Notes: a model not told the origin generated them from the letters alone. A stretch of DNA of 64,000 nucleotides from UBA6522 sp965221035 (GCA_965221035.1 OZ244860.1:2914001-2978000); one strand, 5' to 3'. Shown: positions 51,749 to 60,850, counted from the stretch's first letter. Made by a program: numbers and translations.

Positions 51749-53683
51749 ATGAGACATCACGCTGCCAATCTGGCCGTCGTCCTGTGCGCGGCAGTCGCCT
51801 TGCGGAGTGCCGGTGCCGCCGATGGTCCCTGTGGAGAAGCCCCGTCGAACCCGGTGTTTCAGGCCGTCGCACGGGCAGCGAACGATTTGAGTTGCAATTC
51901 AACGGCACACTGGGAGGCGCACTACAACAGCCTGCAGGTCTTCGTCTACGTTCCGGGCGGAGAGTTCACCATGGGGTCGGAGCATGGGCTCGATAACGAA
52001 CAGCCGGTGCGAAGGGTACAGTTGGACGGCTACTGGATCGCCAAGTATCCGGTGACAGTCGCCCAGTTCCGGGAGTTTGTCGAGGATACCGGGCATCTGA
52101 CGGATGCGGAGCAGGGTTGGGGAGCCTGGCAATGGACCGGCGAGCGAATGGACCGGCCGGACACGGCCGGCGATCCATGGGCGCTTCGCATGGATGGCCG
52201 CTGGAACAACCTGTACTTCGAGCAGGGCGACGATCATCCCGTCGGTTCGGTCAGCTGGAACGATGCCAACGCCTACGCGGCCTGGTTGTCCGGGAGACTT
52301 GGGGTCAGGGCTGTGCTGCCGACCGAAGCCCAGTGGGAGAAAGCGGCCAGAGGCACCGACGCCCGCCGCTTTCCCTGGGGAGATACGGTCCCTGATGGGG
52401 CCCGCGGCAACTACGCGGACAGCCGCTATGCCCAGAAGTATGGGCGCTATGCCCGGAACCCCGATATCGGCGTCGATGACGGCCATGTGGAAACTTCGCC
52501 GGTGGATGCCTACCCACTTGGCCAGTCACCGTACGGTGTCTTCGATCTGGCGGGCAATCTGGGAGAATGGGTCTACGACGTATTCGATCCCGACTATTAC
52601 AGGTCTGCGCCCACGCAAAATCCCACCGGCCCGGTCGTCGCTGCCGGTGTGCCCGAGCAGCGGATCGACAGAGTCAATCGAGGCGGTTCCTGGGTGGATT
52701 GGGCGGGTGTGGACGGCAACGGCGAAGTGCGGCCGCAGGGCGGGCACAACATTCGCGCCGCGGCGCGGACCGGCGACGAGCAGAATTCCAGTGACGATCA
52801 CATGGGCTTTCGGCTGGCCGTGGACGGCCTGCGCGTCGCGGTAACGAAACCGGCAGATCCTTTCAAGCCCGATCTGTCGGAAGTTTTCATCGAGACTCAT
52901 GAAGCAGCCGGGAACGTGTTCATGCTGGAGGCCAGCGGCGATGTTGCCGGCAATATCGCCGCGCTCGTCGGCCCGGAAGGAATCCTGATCGTCGACGATC
53001 AGTTCGCGGAGTTGACGCCGTCGATCGAGAGCGCCTTGTGGGAACTGCACCCTGGCGACCTGCGGTACATCATCAACACGCATCATCACGACGACCATAG
53101 CGACGGTAACGCAAGGCTTGCGGCTGCGGGCGGTGCGCTGATCGTCGCTCACGATATCGCTCGCGAGCGCTTGCAGCTGAAGGGACCCGGACACTGGCCC
53201 GTTCTGACCTTCGACAGGACGTTGACAATCCACTTCAATGACGAAGTCGTACGCTTGTTGGCCATTCCGGGTGGCCATACGGATAATGACGTCGTGGTTT
53301 TCTTCGAGCGCGCGAACGTCGTGCATTTGGGCGACCTCATGAATTCCGGTACCTCCAGTTTTCCCGTTGCGGACCTCGATGCGGGCGGGAACGCGCTGCG
53401 CATCCTGGACAACGTCGCCATGCTGCTGCCGATGATCGACGACGATGCGGTGATCATTCCCGGCCACGGGCCACTCAGCGACAAGCCCGAATTGCGACGG
53501 CTGCTCGAAATGCTGCAGAGCACGATCACCATGGTTCGCGAGAAACGGGCCCGTGGTGAGGGTATCGAGTCTATCCTTGCCGCAGGCGTGGCTGACGAAT
53601 ACCGCGACTGGGGCTATGGCCACACTTCGGCCGAGGGCTGGCTGACCATGATCTACATGAGCTTGAGCAGGATGGAGAACTGA
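51749..53683 (+). CDS. SUMF1-domain / metallo-beta-lactamase-fold fusion protein, exported
   Basis: 644 aa. Signal peptide ends SAGA near residue 23. Residues about 60-360 are a SUMF1-type domain (VPGGEFTMGSEHG, YWIAKYPVTVAQFREFV, LPTEAQWEKAAR, RGGSW...DDHMGFRLAV) that lacks the FGE cysteines. Residues about 380-600 are a metallo-beta-lactamase domain with the two-metal motif THHHDDHSDG (His445, His447, Asp449, His450), GGHTDND, LGDLMNSG (bridging Asp) and IPGHGP. So one chain joins a ligand/peptide-binding fold to a hydrolase. The aminotransferase starts within its stop codon (TGATG). The hydrolysed substrate is unknown. Confidence 0.85.
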   Translation: MRHHAANLAVVLCAAVALRSAGAADGPCGEAPSNPVFQAVARAANDLSCNSTAHWEAHYNSLQVFVYVPGGEFTMGSEHGLDNEQPVRRVQLDGYWIAKYPVTVAQFREFVEDTGHLTDAEQGWGAWQWTGERMDRPDTAGDPWALRMDGRWNNLYFEQGDDHPVGSVSWNDANAYAAWLSGRLGVRAVLPTEAQWEKAARGTDARRFPWGDTVPDGARGNYADSRYAQKYGRYARNPDIGVDDGHVETSPVDAYPLGQSPYGVFDLAGNLGEWVYDVFDPDYYRSAPTQNPTGPVVAAGVPEQRIDRVNRGGSWVDWAGVDGNGEVRPQGGHNIRAAARTGDEQNSSDDHMGFRLAVDGLRVAVTKPADPFKPDLSEVFIETHEAAGNVFMLEASGDVAGNIAALVGPEGILIVDDQFAELTPSIESALWELHPGDLRYIINTHHHDDHSDGNARLAAAGGALIVAHDIARERLQLKGPGHWPVLTFDRTLTIHFNDEVVRLLAIPGGHTDNDVVVFFERANVVHLGDLMNSGTSSFPVADLDAGGNALRILDNVAMLLPMIDDDAVIIPGHGPLSDKPELRRLLEMLQSTITMVREKRARGEGIESILAAGVADEYRDWGYGHTSAEGWLTMIYMSLSRMEN

Positions 53684-54795
53684 TGGAAATCGAAGAATTT
53701 GCGCTCGAGCGCATTCAGTCGCTGTACGAGAATACCGTCGAGCTGAATCTGTCCGACAGCGGTGTCCATCCCATGTCCTTGAACGATCTGCTGAGCGATG
53801 CAGAGATGAGGGAGCTGCAGGCGCTTGAGCTTGGCTACGGTTGGACGAATGGGGCCGTTTCGTTGCGAGAGACCATTGCGGCGTTGTATGAGCGCCGTAC
53901 GCCGGATGAAATCATCGTGACCAACGGTTCCGCGGAGGCCAATTTCCTGCTGGTCATGCTGTTGCTGAACCCCGGTGACGAGATTGTCGTGTTCACACCC
54001 AACTACCTGCAGATCTGGGGATGGGCACGAGCGCTGGGCGTCAACGCGAAAGCGGTTCGGCACGACGGCGACGCCGACTGGCAGCCACGGCTCGCCGACC
54101 TGGAAGAGGCCATATCGGGGAAGACGCGCCTGATCACCATCTGTCACCCGAACAACCCGACCGGCGCCATCATGCCGCCGGAAGGCATGCGCGAGCTGGT
54201 TCGAATCGCCGACCGGCACGGCATCTATCTGCATGCGGATGAAGTCTACAAGGGCTCGGAACTGCACGGCCCGGAAAGCGAGAGCTTTCTCGACCTGTAC
54301 GACAAGGCGATAGTGACCAATGGCCTGTCGAAGGCCATGGCCTTGCCCGGACTGAGGATCGGCTGGCTCGCCGGGCCCGTAAAGGAAGTCTATACGGCCT
54401 GGCAACGCAAGGACTACACGTCCATAACCACATCGGCAGTCAGCGAGTATGTTGCCGAGCGCGTTCTGAAACCGGAGCCACGCGCCAGGATCCTACAGCG
54501 CAGCAAGGCGATCCTGCGACAGAACCTGGCGTTGTTGCAGGACTGGGTCGGCGAGAATGCCGATCTGGTGTCGCTTACTCCGCCGAAAGCCGGCGGCATG
54601 GCGTTCGTGCGCTACCACTTCGAAGCGAATTCCACCGAACTCGTGCACCGGCTGCGCGACGAGAGGGGGGTGCTGCTGCTCCCGGGCGATGTGTACGGAC
54701 TCGACGGCTATTTCCGCATTGGAATCGGTACGCCGCGCAGCCACCTTGAGCCCGGCCTCGAACGAATCGCGGACCACATGCGGAAGCACCATTAG
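53683..54795 (+). CDS. PLP-dependent aminotransferase, class I/II
   Basis: 370 aa. Fold-type I aminotransferase or related lyase. Landmarks: GYGWTNGAVSLRETIAALY, CHPNNPTGAIM, HADEVYKGSEL and the PLP Lys217 in NGLSKAMALPGLRIGW. The C-terminal half shows FRIGIGTPRSHLEPGLERI. It overlaps the SUMF1/metallo-beta-lactamase gene by one base, so it is cotranscribed with it. No signal peptide. The substrate amino acid cannot be told from the sequence; the nearby OCD-family gene converges on it. Confidence 0.87.
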   Translation: MEIEEFALERIQSLYENTVELNLSDSGVHPMSLNDLLSDAEMRELQALELGYGWTNGAVSLRETIAALYERRTPDEIIVTNGSAEANFLLVMLLLNPGDEIVVFTPNYLQIWGWARALGVNAKAVRHDGDADWQPRLADLEEAISGKTRLITICHPNNPTGAIMPPEGMRELVRIADRHGIYLHADEVYKGSELHGPESESFLDLYDKAIVTNGLSKAMALPGLRIGWLAGPVKEVYTAWQRKDYTSITTSAVSEYVAERVLKPEPRARILQRSKAILRQNLALLQDWVGENADLVSLTPPKAGGMAFVRYHFEANSTELVHRLRDERGVLLLPGDVYGLDGYFRIGIGTPRSHLEPGLERIADHMRKHH

Positions 54796-54799
54796 CGAA

Positions 54800-55744
54800 T
54801 CAGGCCTGCCGCCAACGCTCGTATACGGATGTCGCGATGGCGATGTCCTGAACGGCGACCCCGGTCAGGTCGGCAACCGAAATCTGTTCCGGCGTCACGC
54901 GTCCGGTCGCCCGGCCTCCGATCACGTCTCCAAGCTCCCTTAGACTGGACTTGTCGACAAGACCATTGGCGACCGCGGTTTGAATTTCGCCGTGATCGAT
55001 ACATTGCGACGCGGAATCGACGACGCGGACGTCGGCTTTTTCGATGAGCGCTTCATCGAGCTCCTGCTTTTCCGGGGCATCGGCACCAACAGCGGTGATG
55101 TGCGTTCCGGCCTGCACCCAATCGGCGCGGATCAGGGGCTTTTTCGCCGGGGTCGCGGTCACGATGAGATTGCATGACTGGACCAGGGATTCCAGATTCT
55201 TCGCCACCTTCGCATCCCAGCTCGAATCAGACAGCGACTGTGCCAGCGTCTCCGCGTTCGCCTCGGTCCTGTTCCAGATCAGCACCCTGCGACAGTCCGT
55301 TATCGGGCGAAGGCATTCCAGTTGCAGACGGGCCTGGATGCCGGCACCGACGATACCGATCCGCCGGACATCGGCCGGTGCGAGAAACTTCGCCGCTATG
55401 GAGCCGGCGATGGCCGTTCGCATGTCGGTCAGATGGCCTTCATCGTTCAGGACTGCCAGCGGGTAACCGGTTTCCGTCGAGCAAATCAACATCATGCCGA
55501 CGCTCGGTTTGAGTCCCTTGGCGACATTTCCGTAAAAGCCCGCGGCAATCTTGACGACAAAACAGGGGTCGCCCTTGATGTATCCATACTTGATGTGGCA
55601 TTCGCCGTCGGGGAAGGCCAGGTATCCGACCGGCGGTACGACGGAATTGCCCTTGCTGTACTCGTCGAAATTCCGTTCGCAATCCTGGCGCACCGCGTCG
55701 ATGTCCAGGTGTTCCCTTATGGTGGCGAGGTCGAGTATGTCCAT
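54800..55744 (-). CDS. Ornithine cyclodeaminase/mu-crystallin family protein
   Basis: 314 aa. NAD(P)-dependent family acting on amino acids or ketimines. Substrate-binding region VPPVGYLAFPDGECHIKYGY and KIAAGFYGN, the LNDEGHLTDMRTAIAGSIAA segment, a Rossmann loop IGIVGAGIQARLQL, and the end motif SVADLTGVAVQDIAIA. Family members include ornithine cyclodeaminase, alanine dehydrogenase, ketimine reductase and EutC. ATG at 55744 is family-consistent. It is 15 bp after the GMC oxidoreductase gene, so the three minus-strand genes 57877-54800 form an operon. Cytoplasmic. Confidence 0.87.
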   Translation of the reverse strand: MDILDLATIREHLDIDAVRQDCERNFDEYSKGNSVVPPVGYLAFPDGECHIKYGYIKGDPCFVVKIAAGFYGNVAKGLKPSVGMMLICSTETGYPLAVLNDEGHLTDMRTAIAGSIAAKFLAPADVRRIGIVGAGIQARLQLECLRPITDCRRVLIWNRTEANAETLAQSLSDSSWDAKVAKNLESLVQSCNLIVTATPAKKPLIRADWVQAGTHITAVGADAPEKQELDEALIEKADVRVVDSASQCIDHGEIQTAVANGLVDKSSLRELGDVIGGRATGRVTPEQISVADLTGVAVQDIAIATSVYERWRQA

Positions 55745-55758
55745 GCGTTTTTCCGGGT

Positions 55759-57282
55759 TCAATTGAGATGATCGCCGAGGCGAACGGCCAGCGCGGCGAG
55801 AGTCAACGTCGGATTGGCTGCTGCGATGCTGGGGAAGACGGCATTGGAACATACGTAGAGATTGTCCGTGCCGAAAACCTGTAGATTCGGATCGACCACA
55901 CCGTCTGAATCGGAGCGACTCATGCGGCAGGTGGCAGACGCATGCGCCCCATCGGGATTCAGAGCCCCGGTTTCGATACTGGTTTCCCTGCAGCCTGCCG
56001 TCTTCAGTATCTCGACAAACGTCTGCACATGTTCCTGTCGCGCCCGAAGGTTTATCTCCTGAACGCCCACATGAATGTCTGTCGTGGGAAGCCCATGTCT
56101 GGTCTTGCCGCGTCCCAGCGTCACCCGGTTTTCCGGGCTTTCAAATTGCTCCATCTCACCTCCCAGGGAGACCATCAACTCCGAGGTCATGCTTGCATTC
56201 ATTTCAGACCGTGAAACGTTCGAAAGAATTTGCTCTTCCAGAGACGCTGTCATGCCGGCGCTGCCGGAGAACCACATCTTGCCCTTGTGTTGATATTCCG
56301 GCGAATCGAAATGCCGGCTGATCAGAGAGTCAAAGCCAAGTTCACTGGCAATCTTGTCCGGGTTTCCGGGCCGAACACCCGCGGCGAAAAACACAGGATG
56401 ACCGATCAGGTGCCGGCCGACGTGGCCTGAGCCGTTGCCGATGCCGAGAGGCCAGTCCTCGCTGGTGGAGGCGAGCAGGAGTTTGCAGGATTCAAATGTC
56501 CCGGCGCAAACGATGACCGCCTCCGCTTCCATTGATCCGGGCGCGCCCGTTCCGAGGTCAAGGAATTCGACGCCACGCGTTCGGTTCCTTCCATCCATCA
56601 ATATTCTTGTGACTGGTGATTCGGTCCTCAGCGCCAGCCTGTCACCATACTCCGTTAGCAGTTGCGCCAGATCGAAGAGAGCCGTATAGCGTGCATTCAC
56701 GGGGCAGTAATCGCAGGTACCGGTTGTGATGCATCGATTGCCGCTGCGGGCAATCGACATGTGCCCATAGGAGATACCCTGGCCTTCCAGGGCATCGATA
56801 ACCACCCTGTCACCCAGGGTAAAGGCCGTTGCCTGGAAAGGATATCTGGCGCCGTAGCGTGGAGGATCGTCGTTGTCCGAATCGCCCGTGACGCCCAACA
56901 GGATTTCTGCTTGTGCGTAATACGGCGCCAGATCTTCGTAATCGATGGGCCAGTCGACCCCGTATCCCGTGCGGGATTTCAGTTCGAAGTCTTCCGGCTT
57001 GAAGCGTGGCGTCAGCCCGCCCCAATGATTGGTGGTACCGCCTGTCATGAACAATCTCGAGCCGCGCAATCCGAAATATTCATTCTCGTCCCGAGGGTCA
57101 TCGACGAACCGTTCATAGATGCGGTCATTGCCCACCAGGAAATCGAGCCAGATGCGGCGGTTGCCCGGTGGGAAGTCGGGGCCGGCTTCGAACATGGTGA
57201 TCTGAACATCTCCATTGGCCAGGAGTTGCCTGGCCAGCACGGCGCCCGCTACGCCGGAACCGACTATGATGATGGACTTCAT
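55759..57282 (-). CDS. GMC-type FAD oxidoreductase (gluconate 2-dehydrogenase large-subunit-like)
   Basis: 507 aa. FAD-dependent alcohol/sugar dehydrogenase. Dinucleotide motif IIIVGSGVAGAVLARQL at the N-terminus, TGGTTNHWGGLTPRF, a Cys-rich CITTGTCDYCPVNARY (likely iron-sulfur ligands as in FAD-glucose dehydrogenases), and the C-terminal catalytic His/Asn in GAHASATCRM and AANPTLTLAALA. No signal peptide; it would be exported with the Tat-type small subunit encoded one base upstream. No cytochrome c subunit gene is adjacent, unlike classical three-subunit enzymes. Its partner OCD gene suggests an amino-alcohol or hydroxy-acid substrate (inference). Confidence 0.87.
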   Translation of the reverse strand: MKSIIIVGSGVAGAVLARQLLANGDVQITMFEAGPDFPPGNRRIWLDFLVGNDRIYERFVDDPRDENEYFGLRGSRLFMTGGTTNHWGGLTPRFKPEDFELKSRTGYGVDWPIDYEDLAPYYAQAEILLGVTGDSDNDDPPRYGARYPFQATAFTLGDRVVIDALEGQGISYGHMSIARSGNRCITTGTCDYCPVNARYTALFDLAQLLTEYGDRLALRTESPVTRILMDGRNRTRGVEFLDLGTGAPGSMEAEAVIVCAGTFESCKLLLASTSEDWPLGIGNGSGHVGRHLIGHPVFFAAGVRPGNPDKIASELGFDSLISRHFDSPEYQHKGKMWFSGSAGMTASLEEQILSNVSRSEMNASMTSELMVSLGGEMEQFESPENRVTLGRGKTRHGLPTTDIHVGVQEINLRARQEHVQTFVEILKTAGCRETSIETGALNPDGAHASATCRMSRSDSDGVVDPNLQVFGTDNLYVCSNAVFPSIAAANPTLTLAALAVRLGDHLN

Positions 57283-57283
57283 C

Positions 57284-57877
57284 TCACACTGCTCCCCGCC
57301 GGTAACTGGCCACAGACGTATACGGGCCACCGAAATAGCCTCTGTAGTTCACGAGGCCGAAGCTCCGGAAGGCCCCCGATATGGGCATTTGATGTGCGAT
57401 CGTCTCGGAAAAGACAAAGCGTCTTGCACGTCCGATACGGGTCGACGCAAGATTCTCCGCTGGAAACTCGGCAAACAGCAGCGATGTCCAGGACTGATCA
57501 TCCGATTCAAGTTCGCCGCGCATTGCGTTTACAAGCTCTACAGCGTTCTCGTATTCGGTTAGGTAAGCCGGCCTCTCGCGACACTTGAGTTGCAGGTCCG
57601 TTTCCAGTTGACCGAGATAGGCGTCCAGTTCCGTCGGGAACTGCCAGGAGCGGGCAACGTAGCCGCACAAGGAAGCCAGCGTCTCGAAATTCTCGCTACT
57701 CAGCACGCCGGTGCGATCACTGTCGAAGGGCATTTCCGAGTCACTCACAAATTCGAGCAGGAAGTCGCGGATCGAAAGCGTGATGGTGCAACCTGCGAGC
57801 GGTACGCTGGCCAGAACCCCGGTCGCCATGCCCAGCTTCAGCAGGGCCCGCCGGTCGACCCTTAGTGTTATCTCCAT
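57284..57877 (-). CDS. Gluconate 2-dehydrogenase subunit 3-like protein (small subunit)
   Basis: 197 aa. The N-terminus has a Tat-like RRALLKLG followed by a hydrophobic segment and a lipobox-like LAGC (Cys30), so it can carry the FAD subunit across the membrane and anchor it. The rest is helical with the family pattern ETLASLCGYVAR, LDAYLGQLETDL and an end GYFGGPYTSVASYRRGAV. ATG at 57877 has GGAAGG upstream; its TGA at 57286-57284 is followed by one base and the ATG of the GMC gene, so the two are coupled. Confidence 0.8.
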   Translation of the reverse strand: MEITLRVDRRALLKLGMATGVLASVPLAGCTITLSIRDFLLEFVSDSEMPFDSDRTGVLSSENFETLASLCGYVARSWQFPTELDAYLGQLETDLQLKCRERPAYLTEYENAVELVNAMRGELESDDQSWTSLLFAEFPAENLASTRIGRARRFVFSETIAHQMPISGAFRSFGLVNYRGYFGGPYTSVASYRRGAV

Positions 57878-58170
57878 AGTCACCTTCCGAGCGGAATATT
57901 TCGGTCTTGCATTTCTGCAGGATCGCCGACTAACGTGCCGAACGTGGAAATCCCGAAATGCCGATGCAGTCTTTCATCTCGATCAGCTGGCCGTCAACGT
58001 TCACGGACGACCCTCCGGATTCTGACTTGCCGTAAGTATCGGGACAATAATCAACTGCAGCAAGTTGACGCCCGCCGCTCAGAAAAAACCACTCATTCGG
58101 ACAGTGCCCAGCGGCGGCGATGCCTCCACAACCTCGCCATGTTGGTGGTGGATTCGAGGCTGGTTGCGGG
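57878..58170. other. 293-bp intergenic region with a small dyad
   Basis: Lies between the start of the GMC operon and the 3' end of the second A-B fusion gene, both on the minus strand. It should contain the GMC operon promoter. TCAACT-N6-AGTTGA at 58051-58068 is a perfect dyad and the only clear structure; it could be an operator or part of a terminator. No gene is seen. Confidence 0.4.
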
Positions 58171-59268
58171 CTATGGCTGGGGGAGGGTTACGGGGACTTC
58201 GTATTCGTCTTCGTTGTAGCCTGCGGTGATGTAGTACCAGGCGGCTTCCATGGAGCATTCGGCCTGCAGGATGGGGCGGTCGGCGACCTTGGCCCAGGAG
58301 TGCTGGATGATCATGGGTTCGGAAAGGTATCCGGGGTCGGTGATGGTGAACTCGCCCTTGAGTGCCATTCCATCTTCTTCGAGCCAGTAGCGTTCTACCA
58401 GGTGTTTCTGGTCGCTGGAATGGAGACCGATCTGGATTCCCCAGCGGTCGTCGACGAAATTCGTGGTTTCGATGACCAGCGTGTCGTCTTCAAATCGACC
58501 GGTGGAGTAGCCCCAGGCGCTGGGTTCGGCCGGCGGGGCAGAGTCCGGGTTCATGTGGACCACGCGGGGCTGCGGCCAGAGGTCGCGGTCGATGATGATG
58601 GTGTCTTCGTCTTCCCAGCGAAAGTTGTAGGCCATGGGCATCATCATCATGCGGGGCGGTCCCGGATAGATGCATTCGTTCAGCGGATTCTGGGACTCGT
58701 GGAATTCGGCGACCAGCGCCTTGCCGTTGTCGTTCAGGGGCATATCCGCCGGGGGTTCGCGATAGGGACTGACGGTGCGAGTCCAGAAGCCTGACGGGAA
58801 AGTCTCGGCCGGCGGCACTTCAGCGTCGAAAACCGATTCGGACGGCGCCTCCGCGCCCGTCTCCTCCAGGTATGCCTGCAGCAATCGGCGGTCGGCGAAC
58901 ATGCGTGGCCCGTCCAGGGACTGGGCCCAGTCGAGACCCATGTAGGGCCGGTCCGGATCGCGGTCATGGGCACCGTGCAGGATGATCGGGTCGCCGGGCC
59001 TGAACGTGTCGGCGGCCCAGCCCAATCGGGCCAGGGAGGGAGGATTCATGCTTTCCACGGTGTATTGAACCACTTCGCCGTTCTCGTCGGGCACGTCGAC
59101 GATCAGGTATACGTGGGGTACCTTCCAGAGATACTCGGCGACGACGCCTGCCTTGGTCTGGGGGTTGTTGCGGTCGAGACTGGCATGGGAGTGATGCGCG
59201 GCCGCCTCGGCGGCAACGGCCAGTCCGGCGATTCCGGCGGCGCAGGAAATGGATCTCACCCGGTTCAT
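58171..59268 (-). CDS. A-B fusion protein 2 (DUF6152-like plus GRFE domain), exported
   Basis: 365 aa. Signal peptide ends AEAAA, mature start HHSHASLD. A domain: AGVVAEYLWKVPH (Pro-His at mature 27-28), VESMNPPSLARLGW, GDPIILHG. B domain: LNECIYPGPPRMMMMPM, TIIIDRDLWPQPRVVHMN, WGYSTGRFEDDTLVIETTNF, DPGYLSEPM and the late Cys in LQAECSMEAAW. The Met run in the B domain is unusual. It is divergent from A3 and the molybdenum dehydrogenase operon, with 175 bp between. Same domain order as the fusion at 13401-14468 but clearly diverged. Periplasmic, function unknown. Confidence 0.75.
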   Translation of the reverse strand: MNRVRSISCAAGIAGLAVAAEAAAHHSHASLDRNNPQTKAGVVAEYLWKVPHVYLIVDVPDENGEVVQYTVESMNPPSLARLGWAADTFRPGDPIILHGAHDRDPDRPYMGLDWAQSLDGPRMFADRRLLQAYLEETGAEAPSESVFDAEVPPAETFPSGFWTRTVSPYREPPADMPLNDNGKALVAEFHESQNPLNECIYPGPPRMMMMPMAYNFRWEDEDTIIIDRDLWPQPRVVHMNPDSAPPAEPSAWGYSTGRFEDDTLVIETTNFVDDRWGIQIGLHSSDQKHLVERYWLEEDGMALKGEFTITDPGYLSEPMIIQHSWAKVADRPILQAECSMEAAWYYITAGYNEDEYEVPVTLPQP

Positions 59269-59443
59269 CGGCGCTTGCTCTCGCTGTGTCGTGTCAGGTA
59301 ATTCTAAGTCAGGATGGCAATGGCTCGCGCCATGCGGTCATCAAAAGTGTCATTGGCTTCACAATTCTATGCAGATAAATACAGGTCAAATGGGCAAACT
59401 ACACTCAACGAAGATGTGCGAACGAGCCAGAAGGTCAAGTGTC

Positions 59444-60022
59444 ATGAAATACATCAAGGCGGTTTTGTTCAGTCTGGGAATACTGGTACCGCTGCTCGGC
59501 GGTGCCCATCACAGCGTTCCCGCGGAGTACGGCGACTCCGGTACGCCGACCCACTACATCGAAGGCACCATCGGCCGCGTCCTGTGGAACAATCCGCACA
59601 TCTTCATCAATATCGTGACTTCCGGCGGAGAGGTTGAGTCCGGTGAGAACTGGCGGCTGACGACGCACCCCATCAACGTGATGACCGGGACTTACGGCTT
59701 CCAGAGCGATGACTTCAACGAAGGCGATGCAGTCAAGGTGTACGGTTGGTTCCACCTGCGCGGCCAGCCCCTGTTCCAGATCCGGGCGATCTCGGTGAAC
59801 GACGGTCCGATGCTGTCGACGCTTCGGTTCTCGGATCTTCGGGATATCGTCAAGGGCACGCTGGCGGAGCAGCAGATTATCCCGACCAGGAACATCAACG
59901 GCACGAGCCCGGGGCGGGCAGGCGCCGAGACGGTCCGGGCGCTGGGCGAGATGGGCTACCTGGACGATCAGGGCAACGTCAACCTGCCGGACGAGATTCT
60001 GTATCCGGATTACTCGCTCTAG
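59444..60022 (+). CDS. DUF6152-like exported protein A3
   Basis: 192 aa. Signal peptide ends LLGGA, so the mature N-terminus is HHSVPAEYG. Motifs: IEGTIGRVLWNNPH (Pro-His at mature 30-31), NWRLTTHPINVMTGTYG, GDAVKVYGWFHLRGQ. The C-terminal 60 residues form a charged tail unique to this copy. ATG at 59444 has AAGG nine bases upstream. It is the first gene before the 2Fe-2S, Moco and FAD subunit genes on the same strand, 147 bp ahead of them, and is most like A2. Confidence 0.78.
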   Translation: MKYIKAVLFSLGILVPLLGGAHHSVPAEYGDSGTPTHYIEGTIGRVLWNNPHIFINIVTSGGEVESGENWRLTTHPINVMTGTYGFQSDDFNEGDAVKVYGWFHLRGQPLFQIRAISVNDGPMLSTLRFSDLRDIVKGTLAEQQIIPTRNINGTSPGRAGAETVRALGEMGYLDDQGNVNLPDEILYPDYSL

Positions 60023-60086
60023 GTGGTCCGGCGCCGGTCGGTTCCCGGCGCGGCCATTCATCTTCCTTCCAGTGCATTTGCTCGGC

Positions 60087-60102
60087 GAATAGTTGTCTAT
60101 TC
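60087..60102 (+). promoter_or_regulatory. GAATAG-TTGT-CTATTC hairpin before the dehydrogenase operon
   Basis: A perfect six-base stem with a four-base loop lies in the gap between A3 and the 2Fe-2S subunit gene. It overlaps a poor -35-like TTGTCT followed by TATACG at 60114-60119. It may be an operator, an attenuator or a processing site that sets different expression of A3 and the enzyme. Confidence 0.3.
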
Positions 60103-60169
60103 AGGCGATTCTTTATACGATGTCGCGATACAACAACACGCTGAGAACAACACTCACAGGTGGCTTTCC

Positions 60170-60850
60170 ATGACCGACGAAAAATCGCTTGTTTCAGGAA
60201 TCGATGTTCCGGCGCCTCCCGCGGACAGTGGAGGCGTTCTCGGTGTGATCGGCCGGGCCGGTGCATCCAGGCGGCAGTTCATCAAGGGGGTGATCTCCTC
60301 CGGAGCCGCAGTAAGCTCCGCCGGTTATGTCTTCGGCGGCATGGCCGGTTGTTCCACCGATCAGGCGCCCACTGCCGGCGGTGTCGAGCGGCTAGTCAGC
60401 CTGAACGTCAACGGCGAGACCCGTCGCGTGGACGTGCTGCCGCAGGAGACCCTGGCCATGACGCTGCGCTACAAGCTGGGCCTTACGGGTACCAAGCTCG
60501 GCTGCGACCGGGCCGAATGCGGCGCCTGCACGGTGCTGCTGGACGGCGTCTCCACCTACTCGTGCTCGACGCTGACGCACACGGTGCGTAACCGCGAGAT
60601 TCGCACGGTGGAGGGTCTGGAAGGGCCCAACGGCGAGCTGCATCCGGTGCAGCAGGCGATGATCGACGAGTTGGGACCGCAATGTGGTTTCTGCACGCCG
60701 GGCCAGGTCATGGCGGCAGTCGCGCTGCTGGAATCGAACCCCAACCCCACCCGGGACGAGGCCAGGCACGCCATGTCGGGCAACCTTTGCCGGTGCGGCG
60801 CCTACGATCACTATCTGAATTCTGTCATGCGCGCGGCGCAGAGTGCTTGA
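60170..60850 (+). CDS. 2Fe-2S subunit of periplasmic aldehyde/xanthine dehydrogenase (PaoA-like)
   Basis: 226 aa. Small iron-sulfur subunit passing electrons from the Moco site to FAD. Tat signal with Arg34-Arg35 (ASRRQFIKG) and a hydrophobic stretch. Plant-ferredoxin-type cluster I: GCDRAECGACTVLLDG with a later Cys in YSCSTLTH. Cluster II, helical domain: QCGFCTPGQ and GNLCRCGAYDH. All eight ligands are present. The Tat signal would take the folded three-subunit enzyme to the periplasm, as in E. coli PaoABC. ATG at 60170 after AGGTGG; the Moco subunit starts two bases after its stop. Confidence 0.92.
   Translation: MTDEKSLVSGIDVPAPPADSGGVLGVIGRAGASRRQFIKGVISSGAAVSSAGYVFGGMAGCSTDQAPTAGGVERLVSLNVNGETRRVDVLPQETLAMTLRYKLGLTGTKLGCDRAECGACTVLLDGVSTYSCSTLTHTVRNREIRTVEGLEGPNGELHPVQQAMIDELGPQCGFCTPGQVMAAVALLESNPNPTRDEARHAMSGNLCRCGAYDHYLNSVMRAAQSA

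Noticed and set aside
49531..53683. Formylglycine-generating enzyme for the sulfatase at 4617-6281
   Set aside because: Both SUMF1-domain proteins lack the cysteine pair needed for catalysis.
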